From Amoebidium appalachense (Eukaryota > Ichthyosporea), in NCBI GenBank assembly GCA_963693365.1, contig CAVNZM010000004.1, forward strand, positions 1,488,001 through 1,552,000: 64,000 bases of DNA, given 5' to 3'. The notes beneath the pieces are model-generated. The model saw only the letters and a program-made list of their open reading frames with translations, made no database searches and had not been told where the DNA came from. A program made the position numbers and the translations under genes. Below are positions 1 to 11,317 of the stretch, in pieces. Numbering within the stretch: position 1 is the stretch's first letter; every line of letters starts with the position of its first letter.

Positions 1-182
1 AGCGTGAGATATATCGTGTTACATCACCAGTAAGAGTTGTACCAGTGGCTTCAACACGGTTCCAAAGGTTGGTTTTTGTACCTAGAGAACAGGAAGGTTG
101 TTGGAGCGAGTCGAAGACAATACCGTGATAATGAAGTGCCTTAGATAGTATAGGACTTTAGAAGCCGGCTTGGAAGCTGGTA

Positions 183-324
183 CCAAAACCGAGTGAGCGA
201 GTGAGGGAGGGAGGGAGGGAGGGAGGGAGGGAGGGAGGGAGGGAGGGAGGGAGGAAGAGGGAGGGAGGGAGGAAGGGGAGAGGAGGGAGGGAGGGAGACC
301 CCCGGGGGGAGGGGGGGGGGGGAG

Positions 325-364
<40 letters not shown>

Positions 365-370
365 GGAGGG
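183..370. repeat. (GGGA)n tract and G homopolymer
   Basis: A GGGA tetranucleotide array (about 200-295) grades into a nearly pure G run (about 322-370). This low-complexity block has strong G-quadruplex potential. No coding signal is visible in it. Confidence 0.9.
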
Positions 371-375
371 GAGGA

Positions 376-534
376 ACTAAAAAAAACTCTTAAACTACGT
401 AGAAGACCGTGTAGCCCTGGGGAAGGAAAACGAGCCCGCTTGGGAATTTCGGAAAGCCCAGAAGAAACATCCGAAACGGAGCCGAAAGGAAAGGAAGATT
501 CTTTGGTGTCGGCCGAGCCAATAGGAAACGCGTA
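376..534 (+). CDS. possible 3'-terminal coding exon, product unknown
   Basis: Directly after the G tract an open frame runs through a basic then acidic, Ser/Glu-rich segment (about 50 residues, ending ...IGNAYD) to a TGA at 532-534. A canonical AATAAA lies at 789-794, about 255 bases downstream, as expected for the last exon of a gene entering from the left. No acceptor can be fixed because the upstream sequence is G homopolymer. A second frame on the same strand and one on the opposite strand are also open here, so frame and strand are uncertain. The product is not recognised. Confidence 0.25.
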
Positions 535-1310
535 CGATTGAGGCGCTCCAATCGCACATAAAGATCTCCTTGAGGAGGGATTTAAGATTACCTCTCATCG
601 TTCCCAATTTGCGATAAGTGGCAACGGTGCCAGTGCAGCAGCCAGTGCCACTGGTCCACACTTGATTACTTTTTGTGCTGCTTTTTAATATTGCACTCTC
701 TGAATTCGATAAATGGGCTTCTGGCTCTAAAAAGGCACCCTTATATTTATTCTAGTTTAGCAATTACTGTTGTGTCACATCAGGAGACAATAAAGTTTAC
801 TAAACTTTACTTATGAATTGATAATTGATCGTGAACTGAACAGCTTTTGCAAAGATTGCCCTTTTTTTTAAGATTGACCCCCTGATCTCCTCTTCTAGGA
901 GGAAACATGCCACCATCATGTGCATCTGCCCTTTTTTTTCACAGCAGCTGCAGAGATTGATAGTTGGTGGTGTGGGTTGGTTGTAGGGGGGGAGATGCTT
1001 TTCGTTGTCGCGCTCTTGTTTTAGATTCGCTCTATAGCGCCAGACCTAGCTGTTTAATTACTGTGGGTTGGAAATAGTTGTTGGTTGCTGATTTGAGGGG
1101 AGAAACTTGTAACGGTGGCGTTATTTCTAAACAGAGTGAAAACCGCATCCCATATAGTAAGCTGGAGATTATCGATAGTAAAACGACAGAACGAGCGTCA
1201 AAAGTATAAAGCAAACATTAACTACCCCTATCCAGCTCATTTCATTGATGGGAAAAAAATACTCATACATACGGCAACGCCATAACGGTGACGTGTTGAG
1301 CAGTTGAAAT
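535..1310. other. intergenic spacer upstream of the desaturase
   Basis: AT-richer unique sequence with an AATAAA at 789-794 and no convincing exon on either strand. It should hold the desaturase promoter and 5' UTR. No clear TATA box was found. Confidence 0.5.
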
Positions 1311-2486
1311 ATGGCGCCGAACAGTGAGAAACGCGCCCTTATGGCAGAACCCATACCAGCGGACCCCATCCCACCCAAACATGCACCAGTTCAGCATGCT
1401 TCGTGGCAAATTCAATTGGCACGCGTCATAGGCCTTCGCTACGTTGAAGATCTTCGGACACTTTTGTGGATTGCCCTTTATTTCGTTGAGTTTTGGTTCA
1501 TGTGGAACTTTGGTGAGTTCCTTTCCTGGCCTGTTTGGCTGGCTGCAATGGTCATCATTTCTACGTTTTCTTTTTCGGGAGCTACCATCACACACAACAC
1601 GATGCACTGCCACATGTTCGACCCACATGAGCATCACCTGCGCAACCGCTTCGTCCACTATGCCCTTACTCTGACATATGGCCATCCCGTAACGGCGTTC
1701 ATTCCCGGCCACAACCTAAGCCACCACAAACACACACAGCTTAGGAAGGACCATATGAGAACGAGCAAACTCCGCTACCGGTGGCATCTCTTGAACCTCA
1801 TCCTTTACCAGCCATCTGTCGCCATGTCTGTGCTAAAGGGAGACCTCGAGTACGCCCTCTTGCAGCGCGACTTGGGTCGCCAGTTTTTCAGCAACCTTAT
1901 GAGCGAATTTGGTTTCTTGTTCGGTGTAACGGCTGCCCTACTCATTCTAAGTGTCAAGAAGTTCACTCTTTACTTTCAAATTCCACATCTTTTTGCCCAG
2001 TGGGCAATTGTTTCCATCAACCTCCTCCAACACGACGGGTGTGACATCCACGAGGACTGCAACCAGCACGGGAACATCACGCGTAATTTCGTCGGGGGTT
2101 TTATTAACTACATGTTTTTCAACAACGGATACCACGGGATCCATCATATCCACCCCATTATGCACTGGTCCAAGTTGGCTGAAGCGCATGAGAGAGAAGT
2201 GAAACCCACTCTTCATCCGGCGCTTGATCAGGAGAACATGGGAACATATTTGTTCAAGACTTTCATCTATCCCGGCAAGCGTGTAACATACGAAGGAAAG
2301 CCGCTAGTTTTTACGATTCCGGAGGAAGAGGATAAGGATGCGGTGTGGATTGTATACCCGAAGCATCTCAAAAGGGAGGATTTGACCCTCGAGGCACAGG
2401 TACAAAAGGCACTTGCTGTGATTAGCCTGCTGGCGGCAAAGATGATTTCACCCATGTATTCACCAATAGTGTCTATTGATGACTAG
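1311..2486 (+). CDS. membrane fatty acid desaturase (histidine-box family)
   Basis: An intronless 391-residue protein. The three histidine clusters of the membrane di-iron desaturase family (FA_desaturase, Pfam PF00487) are present and correctly ordered: H95-x3-H99-x-H101, H134-x3-H138-H139 and H275-x2-H278-H279, plus H241 in a QHDG segment. Hydrophobic stretches at about 50-92 and 200-240 would be the membrane-spanning parts, with the boxes facing the cytosol. Such enzymes insert a double bond, or sometimes a hydroxyl group, into acyl chains using O2 and electrons from cytochrome b5 or ferredoxin. No fused cytochrome b5 domain is visible. Substrate and regiospecificity cannot be read from sequence. 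The first Met (1311, context AATATGG) is chosen; Met11 is an alternative. The 3' UTR runs straight into G homopolymers. The lack of introns contrasts with the neighbouring genes. Confidence 0.9.
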   Translation: MAPNSEKRALMAEPIPADPIPPKHAPVQHASWQIQLARVIGLRYVEDLRTLLWIALYFVEFWFMWNFGEFLSWPVWLAAMVIISTFSFSGATITHNTMHCHMFDPHEHHLRNRFVHYALTLTYGHPVTAFIPGHNLSHHKHTQLRKDHMRTSKLRYRWHLLNLILYQPSVAMSVLKGDLEYALLQRDLGRQFFSNLMSEFGFLFGVTAALLILSVKKFTLYFQIPHLFAQWAIVSINLLQHDGCDIHEDCNQHGNITRNFVGGFINYMFFNNGYHGIHHIHPIMHWSKLAEAHEREVKPTLHPALDQENMGTYLFKTFIYPGKRVTYEGKPLVFTIPEEEDKDAVWIVYPKHLKREDLTLEAQVQKALAVISLLAAKMISPMYSPIVSIDD

Positions 2487-3240
2487 GGGCTTTGGGGGGG
2501 GGGGGGGGGGGGGGAGTGAGAGTGAGAGTGAGAGTTTGGCGGGGGGGGGGGGGGGGGGAAGAGGGCTGTTGGTGATAGTTGGAGTGTTGCGTTGGTGAGG
2601 GAGGGAGAAGGAGGCTGGGCACAGAGGTTGTGTGTTATTGGAAGACATGTGCTTTGGCCTTTTGAATAACACCCTGTTCAAACACCTCTGTCTTGGGATT
2701 AGTTATATCGGAAGAAAATCCTGCAGGCTACATATGCTTTCGGAATTTGGAGCGAGGAGGAATACCAAAGCAGAGAGGGGAGAAGGGGGGGGGGGGGGGG
2801 GGGGGGGGGGGGGAAGAAACAGTTTTTCTTCACTGGGTTCCTTTGGTTTGATTTCTGTCTTTTTCTCCTGACTCTTCACAGTACTAGCCTTACATACGCA
2901 AAAGGTTCTGTATACATCTTCCCTGTATACAGCGTTTTGGATTTTTATGTTATTGTTCCAACTATTAAACTAATGTTTGTGTGAAGCAATACCAAACGTC
3001 TTCAAATTTCGATTTTTGTAAACAAGGCTTTGGCCATTGTTCTATATCTGTGCAGACATATGAGTGAACAGGCTCATAGAGTAACTATCGGAGCTATTTT
3101 TGGATAATATATCATGAGCATAACTTGGAATACTACAAAAATATGGTGTGGCGTGCCTGAGGTCAGCCATTAATACAAATTTGAACTATAAATCTCAAAC
3201 CCATATGCTATACACGTACGCGTGTTGGCTATTGTAGTTT
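2487..3240. other. desaturase 3' flank with G tracts
   Basis: Two G homopolymers (about 2493-2513 and 2540-2558) lie just after the stop codon, and a third one at about 2787-2812. The rest is AT-rich unique sequence without an exon that can be supported. Confidence 0.6.
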
Positions 3241-4130
3241 TTTTCAAGTCATGAACCGCCCCCTCTCCGCGCCCTTGCATGTGTTCTGCACACAGTGTTT
3301 TTCATCGTGTAATTGTCCTTCGTACACGGTCCGTGCTCTCCCGGGCCACTCAACCCCCCCCCCCCCCCCCCCCCCCCCTCCCGTGCCCACCGATATCCGT
3401 GTTTGTATGTGTCCTCGGTGACCGTGTTTTTCATCGTGTAGTGGTACTTGGCAGCAAGTGGTACCGTATTCCGCAGTAACCCCCCCCCCCCCCCCACCTC
3501 CCACTCCACCCCACCCCACCCACCCACTTACCACCACGGTAACCACCACCGCCAACACAACCACCACCACAACTTGTCACCACCACCACGCATCCGCCAA
3601 ATTGCATGTGTCCTGCGCATGCACCGTGTTTTTCATGATCATCATGTAGTTGTACTTAGTACCGTGCTCTGCAGTGATTTACCCTCCCATTCCCGCCCTT
3701 TTTTTTCGGGGACCCCCCTCCCCCCCCTCCCCCCCCCCCCCCCGGGCTAAGGGGTCGAAACTCAGACGCAATTGATGACTTGGGCCCTCCCTGAGGATGG
3801 GCTCTGCTTATGACGCATACTGTGCGCATGGCTGATGCTGCATACTTGAATGTTTGCCTTTGCATGTGTCCTGCACCATGCTTCTCATCGTGTATGCGTA
3901 CTTCGTACTGTGTTCCGCATTCAAAACCCCCCCCCCCCCCCCCCCCCCGCCCCCTTCCCCCGGCCACGGAACCCCAACAACCACCACCGCCGGCAAGCTG
4001 CCACCACCACCACCACCGGTACACACACCTGCATTTGCATGTGTCCCGTGCACCCCGTGTTTTTCATGTGTGGTGGTACTTGGTCGTAACTACACAGTAT
4101 TGCCATGATACGGTAACCAGCTTGTGACGA
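3241..4130 (+). repeat. cluster of five degenerate copies of a C-tract-anchored repeat
   Basis: Five related units follow each other. Each holds a TGCATGTGTCCTGCAC-like segment, then a GTTTTTCATCGTGTA-like segment (at about 3296, 3426, 3628, 3879 and 4058). Then comes a GTACTTCGTACTGTG-like segment, and the unit usually ends in a C homopolymer (3353-3378, 3480-3495, 3927-3948). The best preserved copy is 3793-3948. The same unit recurs at 4560-4720, 35455-35612, 56740-56870 and 63230-63387. Open frames across the region are low complexity and not taken as genes. Confidence 0.75.
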
Positions 4131-4730
4131 GCCCGGCGCAATCCCCCCAACCCCCACCCCCTCCCCTCCCGGCCCCCTTAGGAATTCCGCCATGTTTTTG
4201 ATTAAAAATTTTCCCCCTCGGATATAGTCTTTGTGGGTACTAATAAGTACTGTGATATAGTGTAGGTGCTTGCTTGTCTTTAGTAATTATCAGCCATGGC
4301 TCGCTGCCCTGCGCACGTGGCCATGGCCGAACCAACCGTATCGATATTTCGTTTTTGGCCCACAGACTGGAACCCAGTGGCTAGAGATACATTATCCCAA
4401 AGAGGATTCGGATCCCTCTAGGTGACTGTGCGCGTGTACGTTGTGACTGTGTGGGTGCACGTGGGTGGGCTCCAGGTAAAGCCGCGGCGAAAGGGGGGAG
4501 GTCACACTGCATGCACGACGAACATTCAAGCTGTCAAGCTTGGGTAGGACGGGTGGGAAGGGTGGTTCAAGTGCGGGACACTGACTAATATGAAGTAGAA
4601 CTCGACGATCAAAAACACGGTGCAGGACACATCCAAAGGAAAACATTCAAGTACACATGCAACATCAGCAACACACACCGTTACCGTGCGCAACATAACT
4701 TCAGAAACAGAAGATGGTTTCTCCTAATGT

Positions 4731-4778
<48 letters not shown>

Positions 4779-5100
4779 TGTTGTTCCAAATCACATGAAC
4801 TCACACGATACACCGAGTGGTACACATTAAAAGCGTAGGAAGATAACGGAGAGCATGGTTTAGTCAACCTTTGCACCCCAAAACGAACCCATCGTGCACA
4901 CACCCGCACGTGTGTATATACACACGAACTGCGCACTTATTGCAAAGGCACACACGCCCAGGGCGGGGCGGGGCGGGGGCGGGGCGGGGCGCGGGGGGTG
5001 GGGGGGGGGGGAGGGGAGGGGGGAAGGGGGAGGAGGAACAAAAACCCAAAGCCTCTCGACACGTTCCGGAACAGAGGACCCCATCAAGGTGACCACACCG
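4131..5100. other. spacer with a minus-strand copy of the C-tract repeat and G tracts
   Basis: Positions 4560-4720 carry the same repeat in reverse orientation. A (GT)n/G tract (4730-4777) and GC-rich low-complexity DNA at 4960-5035 follow. No coding exon is supported. The AATAAA of the ATP synthase gene (minus strand, 5106-5101) marks the right edge. Confidence 0.6.
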
Positions 5101-5106
5101 TTTATT
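5101..5106 (-). terminator. AATAAA poly(A) signal of ATP5F1D
   Basis: AATAAA on the minus strand, 118 bases after the TAA of the delta-subunit gene. It is the only canonical signal close behind the stop. Confidence 0.6.
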
Positions 5107-5223
5107 CCCCCCAACCGCACCCGCGGCTCCTTAACTATTACATCACAGCCGGGCCAGCCGGCCGCCCCAACCAAGCGTTTTCATTGGCTGTTGGCGGTGC
5201 CGTGCCGTGCTGCCATTGGCTGC

Positions 5224-6596
5224 TTAGTGCTTGGCGGCACCGAGGGCAGCAGTGAGCGCGCGGTAGACCTCAAAGCCGATATCTGCCTCCGCCTGTGTGT
5301 GTGTGTATGTATGTGTGTGTGTGTGTGTGTGTGATGAAAGCAGGGTGAGGGAGAGACTGGACGGGGGTGGTTGTAGTAGTTTTGGGCGGATGGGAGGGCA
5401 GCAAGCAAGAGGGGGGGGGGGGGGGGGGGGGGGGGGGGTGAGAGTTAGAATCAGCACGCCCAGCTCTCAGGTCTCAACAACATTCAGTTCCTGAACTCAC
5501 AAGAACCTTATGACATGCGTGACTGCTACCAAACCCCACAGACACAGCAAGCAACAGTTAGGTGACATGCAGCAACACAAACACACAGAGCACTCAAAAC
5601 CATCCGTGGGGATGGGGTGGGTCAGTGGGTGGTGTGTGTGGGGGGAGAGGGGGAGGTTTTTTTTTTTTTTTTTTTTTTTGTTTTGGGGGGGGGGGGGGGG
5701 GGGGGAGGAAGTTGGCAGAAATGTGCACAGAGCACACAGTCAGAATATACGTAAGAACAGCCCATGCTGGGGTCACCATACCTTCTCCACATCTGTTTTT
5801 GCCGACGCCTGCTTCTTGGTCCACTCATCCAGACCAGCAGATGCCTTCTGCTCACACATACCCTTCTTGTTAGAAACTGAAAAAACCCTATTCAAAACCC
5901 TCCTCCCTCCCTCTGCCGACTGAAAACCGCACATGCACAACACCAGTATCAAGAATTTCCCACACAAGACTGAAAACCGCACATGCACAACACCAGTATC
6001 AAGAATTTCCCACACAACACGGCACATCCCCCCCCCCCCCCCCCAAAAAAAAAATACACACACACTAAAACACACTATCACTACCACCACACACACACAT
6101 CCCATCCCACCACACATATGCCAACATTCAGTCTCCCCTGAAATACCAAACAACTCAGGTTCCACTTCCTTCCTTCCATGCCTCTCTCCCCTGAGCCCAC
6201 AAATTTACCCTCCCTGCCCTCCAATTAATTTTCCGGGCCACTACTCCAAAATTATTGTATCCTCCCTGCCCCCTTCCCCTGCCACACACCCACTCACTAA
6301 CACAAAGACATCATGCAACATCTTTACTTTGTGTAGCATTCTCCCTCTCTCCCTTGAATATACGCCCCAGCACATGACTCCTACTCCCCCCCCCCCCCCC
6401 CCCCCCCCCTCCACACACACACACACGGTCCCAAGACAACTCAACCAACCCAGTCATAAAAAAATTAGGGGCCCACGAAATGCCAACACCGTGTGTGTGC
6501 CCATCTTGAACACCGCATTCAAGCACATAGACCTAACCACAATACGTAAAGGCACCCCCAGCTACGCCCCATGCTTGGGGCAGAGTAGGCAACATC

Positions 6597-6644
<48 letters not shown>

Positions 6645-8791
6645 GTGTGTGCATGCGTGTCTTAAAGTAAGGATAGGGGGAAGGGAGAAGGCATAGAAAG
6701 TGGTATTCAGCACAAAGTGCACATTCACAACGAATAAGGCAAACCGTGCATCTGTTTGTGTGTGTGTGTGTGCGCGCGCGCGTGTGTGCATGCGTGCACA
6801 TGCGTCTCTGTTGTGTGCATGCATGCATGCATGACTGACTGTGTGTAAACGTTGGAGTGCGGATGCGGAAAGGGAGAGGGGTGCATGTGGTGTACAGCAC
6901 GAAGCACCCATTCACAACTTATCATGTGGAAAACCCTCACACAAGATTAAACACATGTAGAGCTCGTGCCCAGGAATGGCACAAGCCATCCAGGAAGTTC
7001 AATCCCATCACCTCCACCATGAAACCCTACTCAGACACCAGGCCATTGAATGTGTGTGTGTGTGTGAGGGGGGGGGGGGGGGGGGAGGGGGGGAGGGGGG
7101 AGGGGGGAGGGGGATGACGTACGGAGACATCGAAGTCTGTGAGGGGGGCAGCCTCCTCAGCCACAACCTGCACGGTGGCATCGTCGTTGATGGTCACAGT
7201 GCCGCTGCTCACTGTGTGCACACGTCAGAAATATGTTCACTGTGTGCACATGTTAAACGGAAGTATGCTCACTATGTGCACACGTCAGAAATGTTATATG
7301 CTCACCGTGTGCACATCTTCGAACGGAAGTATGCTCACTACATGCAAACGTTAAAATGTGCTCACTGTGTGCACACTAAAAAATGTGCTCCCTGTGTGCA
7401 CACGTCAGAAGAGAACATGCACATCCCATGCCCTACGTGTATAATTAAGAGAACACAGAAAGATCCCGGCCATCCCCCCTCCCTCCGGCGTTCACCTTAT
7501 CCCATTTCACGCAACACCGCATCGTTGAATATAACTGACGACTTGTAACGTAGCTGACTCTGAAAGTGTGAGAAACACAGCAGAGAGCGCCTCCCAGAAC
7601 ACAAAAGAACGAGATGGCCAAGTGTATCACATGAACCCCCCCCCCCCCCCCAACACTATTCTGCCATTCTTGACTTAACAACCCCCCTCCCCTCACTCTC
7701 TCTCTCTCTTTCTCCCCAGTCACTCCGGCCCCCCCTCCCATAAGCAACCAACACACACCCACACACCCTCAACCACACATATTTCGTTAACGGTATATAT
7801 ACACACATGCACCGACACACCCCACACACATACACCCACCGACACACACACACACACACGTACCGAAGAACTCCTTGGCGGCGCCGCCAGCAGCCTCTGT
7901 GACGGAGACGACGCCGGGCCTGAGGACGGCCAGGGTGGGCACGTGGTTGGCAAGAATACCCATCTCACCATCGCTGGCCGGCACGTTCACCTGGAACACA
8001 TTGGCGTTGTTGTAGAACGTCTGCAAGGGGGAAAAAAAAGCATAAGTGCTATGCGAGTTAAAGCATACAATGAAACTATCGGCATAATAGCCCACTGGTA
8101 CCCTACCTTCCCCCCCCCCTCCCCCCCTCCCCACACACACACCTCCCCCCTTTTTTCCCCTTTACCATTGCCCACCCCGCTATCATAGCATGGTTATTCC
8201 CTTACAGGATTCTTAGATTCTCTCGTGCAATAAGTACCAAACGGAAATATGGTCCCTGTAATAACCCTCCCCCAGCACTTCCCCCATGCACACTCCCTCC
8301 AAACTATGTGTATTGGTGGTGAAAGGGTCTACAAAAAGCAGCCTTAGGCAAACGGACACAACATAGTGGAAGCAATGAGTAAACATGGTAACTGCACCAA
8401 AAGCCACATGTGGAGTGCACAAAGTAGACGGCTAGACCACCCTCGTGTTTGTTACTCGTCGCACACTCGTCTTGTTATGACAACAATCTGCTAGTGCTTG
8501 TCCCATAAATGCTGTCTACCTCCCAAAAACTGATGCAAGCAAAGCAACGATTCTAAAAAAAAAAACTAACCAAGCAGTCGGCCATTAGCCCCTCACAACC
8601 CACAATCTCTACACACATCTTGTCCTCTTACATTCACCAATGCATGATTCTATGAGATTAGTCCAAAAAACATTGAGCACCTGTGCGGACGAAGCGAAAG
8701 TCAGCTTCACGGCGCCCTCTGCAGCAGTGGCGTACTGGCGGGCGGCAAGCCGGAGGCCAGAGCTGAGTGAGACCGACCGAAGGGCATACAT
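5224..8791 (-). CDS. ATP5F1D: mitochondrial F1-ATP synthase subunit delta, complete, five exons
   Basis: Subunit of the F1 central stalk of mitochondrial ATP synthase, equivalent to bacterial epsilon. Exons: 8791-8681, 8020-7864, 7211-7123, 5847-5782 and 5292-5224. All introns are GT-AG and the phases (0,1,0,0) chain without conflict into 163 residues, close to the usual 160-170. Residues 1 to about 22 form an Arg/Ser-rich, acid-free presequence. Residues 35-115 match the N-terminal beta-sandwich (NVPASDGEMGIL, HVPTLAVLRPGVV, FFVSSGTVTIN, QVVAEEA). The rest is the C-terminal helical hairpin, ending AALGAAKH. Intron 3 has a textbook branch point (CTAAC, 5868-5864) before AGCAG. AATAAA lies 118 bases past the stop (5106-5101). 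Intron 4 ends in a (CA)n tract running straight into the acceptor, and intron 2 begins GTACGTGTGTG at a (GT)n tract. Introns carry G/C homopolymers and a tandem CACACGTCAGAA-type repeat (7210-7410). Confidence 0.92.
6600..6652. repeat. (GT)n microsatellite in ATP5F1D intron 3
   Basis: About 25 GT units. Further (GT/GC)n stretches lie at 6756-6800. Weak minus-strand fragments of the C-tract repeat are visible near 6700-6760 and 6860-6915. Confidence 0.85.
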
Positions 8792-9860
8792 GTTGCTGAC
8801 TGTGTGTGTGTGTGTGTGTGTGCGCGCGCATGTGTGTGTGTTGTGATGTATGACGTGCATACGTGAATACATGCGTGTAGATGCTTAGGCGATTGTGTTT
8901 ACAGTGTGTACCCCCATAAAAGTGGGCACGTGTATGTACGTGTGTGTGTGTGCATTGATGTGTGAAAGGGAAAAGGTTTAACGAGCCAGTGTCAGCAAGC
9001 ACACCTCTGAAGGTCCACTTTTCCCTGCTCCACACGGCCTCCCTTCCCATCCTCTGCCATTGCTCCAACAACACCAAATCCACACCAGCTGTGCCATCTT
9101 CCCCCCCCTCCGTCACAGAACCAAACCAAGCTGTCTGTCTCGTACGAATTTTTGTCAGGTCCCCTCTCTCCTCTGGAGACTGCAGAACGAACCAAGTGTA
9201 CAAGCCCAACCCGCATACATCTCGCCACTGCAACCCCTAAACTTTTTCTGCTGGGCATTCGGGTGTTATAACAAAGGATGGATGTGCAAGTAATGATGAC
9301 TCTCTCGCCTGCACAAGTGGAGTGACACTTGCTTTCCCCCCGTGCAGCCTAGTAGCCAGACACCAGAAACCCATCTGCATCTTGCGTTTAAAAAATTCTG
9401 GTAGACGCTGCTTTGAACGGTGCTTTGTATAAACCGACAATAACGCAATGCGTTCGTTTCGTGCTCTCTCTAAAAGCCAGGGTCGACCTACTCCACCTCT
9501 CCTATCTATCCACTGACAGTATAATGATGATCAACACGTCGAAATGAGTGCTTGTAGCTCCCCTCACTTTTTCATAAATTCTACATATGGTAATCAATCC
9601 GCCTTTTCTTCGTTTCGTGCTGGGTGTAAAAAGCAGCAACATGCACCTTTTTCCAGCGAGGGAGCGAGCCGATACTTTCTTTGTATGCAGCCGTGTGTCA
9701 GGGCGGTCTGAAACATGCTTGAGGGCGTGGTCGCCCAAAAAAGATCAGGCGTGCCAGTCCAGGGCCGGGCCGCAGCCGGCCCGACTCGATTGGCAGGAAA
9801 CCAAATCGACCCGATCGAGCGAGAGCACGGCCGTCTCGAAAATTCTATTTTAAGCTTTCT
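8792..9860. other. spacer upstream of ATP5F1D
   Basis: It begins with a (GT)n tract (8802-8840) only about 10 bases from the delta-subunit start codon, so the 5' UTR is short or repetitive. The remainder is unique sequence with no exon chain. It should contain the ATP5F1D promoter, but no TATA or CCAAT element stands out. Confidence 0.45.
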
Positions 9861-9916
9861 ATTTGTAGTATAGTAACACCCTTATACCCTAGCCTTACAT
9901 TTTGGTAGTACTATCA

Positions 9917-10038
9917 ATACGTTTTACTGTTTATGTTACGTTTTTACTGTTTATGTTACGGGCTAGCCAGCACACATCGATTCAGTCGCACACATCGATT
10001 CAGTCGCACACATCGATTCAGTCGCACACATCGATTCA
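9917..10038 (+). repeat. short tandem repeats upstream of LINE ORF1
   Basis: A roughly 20-bp unit (TTTTACTGTTTATGTTACG) occurs twice at 9921-9960. It is followed by four copies of an 18-bp unit, CACACATCGATTCAGTCG, starting at 9971, 9989, 10007 and 10025, the last one partial. They sit about 100 bases upstream of ORF1 and may belong to the LINE 5' UTR. Confidence 0.8.
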
Positions 10039-10132
10039 AATGTCGCTTTTTATTATCTGCTAATAAATAGTATCCTTCGCGCATCCACCCCTAAACCAGG
10101 CCATCCGTGGCCCTAAGGGCCCCATCCATGTC

Positions 10133-11317
10133 ATGGCACATGCCTATAATCGTTTCAGAACCTCTTTCAAAGTTCCATCTACACCCATCACACATGTGCG
10201 ACCATTAAAACGTCCAGCAGATACACCTACCACAGATGCACAACCAGAAAAACATCGCCTTAGACTAAGCGCAACACCTATTTACAATACACTACCCATT
10301 CAGAATAACACCACACCACTCCGTAGAAACACAATAACAACCATGCCGAAACTTTCGGTTGATACAGTACTGGCAGAACTTGCCCTCGTTAAGAAACAGC
10401 TAAATGAGCTGTTACCACTCAAGAACATGATAGAAAAACTCCAAACAGAAAATACCCAACTCAAGCTCACCATTGATTCACTCACAGCCCAGCTAAACAT
10501 TAGTGGATCGCAAAACCCCAAAACTCATGAGCAAACATCTCGCGACGGAGACATTTCCACCCCAACACAAAACAACACAGGACCGGAAGCACAGCTCCCG
10601 GCAGAGTTCCTAGAATATGCGAACTCTCGTAAAACACCCGAGCTCCGCCAAATTGCCAAGGAAACATATGCCAGCATTCTTGCAGGCAACGAGTACCGCC
10701 GCAACTCCCCTCCCAAACCGCCGGCTAAGGGGAACACCCAAGCAAACGGTAACATCAACATCCCACCCAAATACGAGAGGGTGTATTTCAAAGTCAAGCA
10801 CGGCAGACGCCCACACAGGGCCATGTGGTCCATCTTCAAGGCTCTCGGCTTCCGGTGCTCTCGCATCCTTTGTCTGTCCTTCATTGGATACGATGTGCTG
10901 GAAATAGCAGTACGGGGCGACTATAACCGTGCGTTCATCCGTGACGCGACAAAGGGGTGTGGAAGCTTCTTCACCCACCTCCCAAGCTACGACCCATGCG
11001 CGCCGGAAAACATTCAGAAAGCAGACAAAGAACGTAAAGTGTCTGCTAAGAATGCGTGCGCCACACGTTGTCGTGTACGCATCAGCAAGGCAAAAGAGTT
11101 CCTCGCAAAGTTGGAAAACGATGCTACGAGCGTGATAGACACGGACACGAAGGAACCAATGTTTTCTGGTGAGAAACTGCTCGAGCGCAAACGCCGATGC
11201 GAGATGGAAATCGAGCTCTTCTGCGAACTGTTCGCGCTGGCGGAAGGTCGTGCATACGACCCCGTAAGCGACAAGTGGGAACCAACCCCACAGGTGTCGG
11301 ACCAAACCGATGCCTAA
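10133..11317 (+). CDS. LINE ORF1 (nucleic-acid-binding/chaperone-type protein)
   Basis: 394 residues. The N-terminal 70 residues are basic, with Pro/Thr. Residues 75-122 are a leucine-heptad coiled coil (VDTVLAELALVKKQL...), as in other LINE ORF1 proteins where it drives multimer formation. Residues about 213-275 form a basic globular block (YERVYFKVKHGRRPHRAMW) of the sort that binds RNA. No CCHC zinc knuckle is seen. The role is inferred from position and layout: ORF1 proteins coat the element RNA. The stop codon overlaps the ORF2 start (shared ATGCCTAA, 11310-11317), which suggests ORF2 is translated by termination-reinitiation. Confidence 0.8.
   Translation: MAHAYNRFRTSFKVPSTPITHVRPLKRPADTPTTDAQPEKHRLRLSATPIYNTLPIQNNTTPLRRNTITTMPKLSVDTVLAELALVKKQLNELLPLKNMIEKLQTENTQLKLTIDSLTAQLNISGSQNPKTHEQTSRDGDISTPTQNNTGPEAQLPAEFLEYANSRKTPELRQIAKETYASILAGNEYRRNSPPKPPAKGNTQANGNINIPPKYERVYFKVKHGRRPHRAMWSIFKALGFRCSRILCLSFIGYDVLEIAVRGDYNRAFIRDATKGCGSFFTHLPSYDPCAPENIQKADKERKVSAKNACATRCRVRISKAKEFLAKLENDATSVIDTDTKEPMFSGEKLLERKRRCEMEIELFCELFALAEGRAYDPVSDKWEPTPQVSDQTDA

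Noticed and set aside
7210-7410. Short spaced repeats (CACACGTCAGAA with GTGTGCACA) considered as a CRISPR-like array
   Set aside because: Units are irregular, partial and degenerate, lie in an intron of a nuclear gene, and have no unique equal-length spacers.
9587-9853. Plus-strand 88-residue frame upstream of the LINE
   Set aside because: No recognisable motif and no regulatory context; the frame length is within chance for this GC content.
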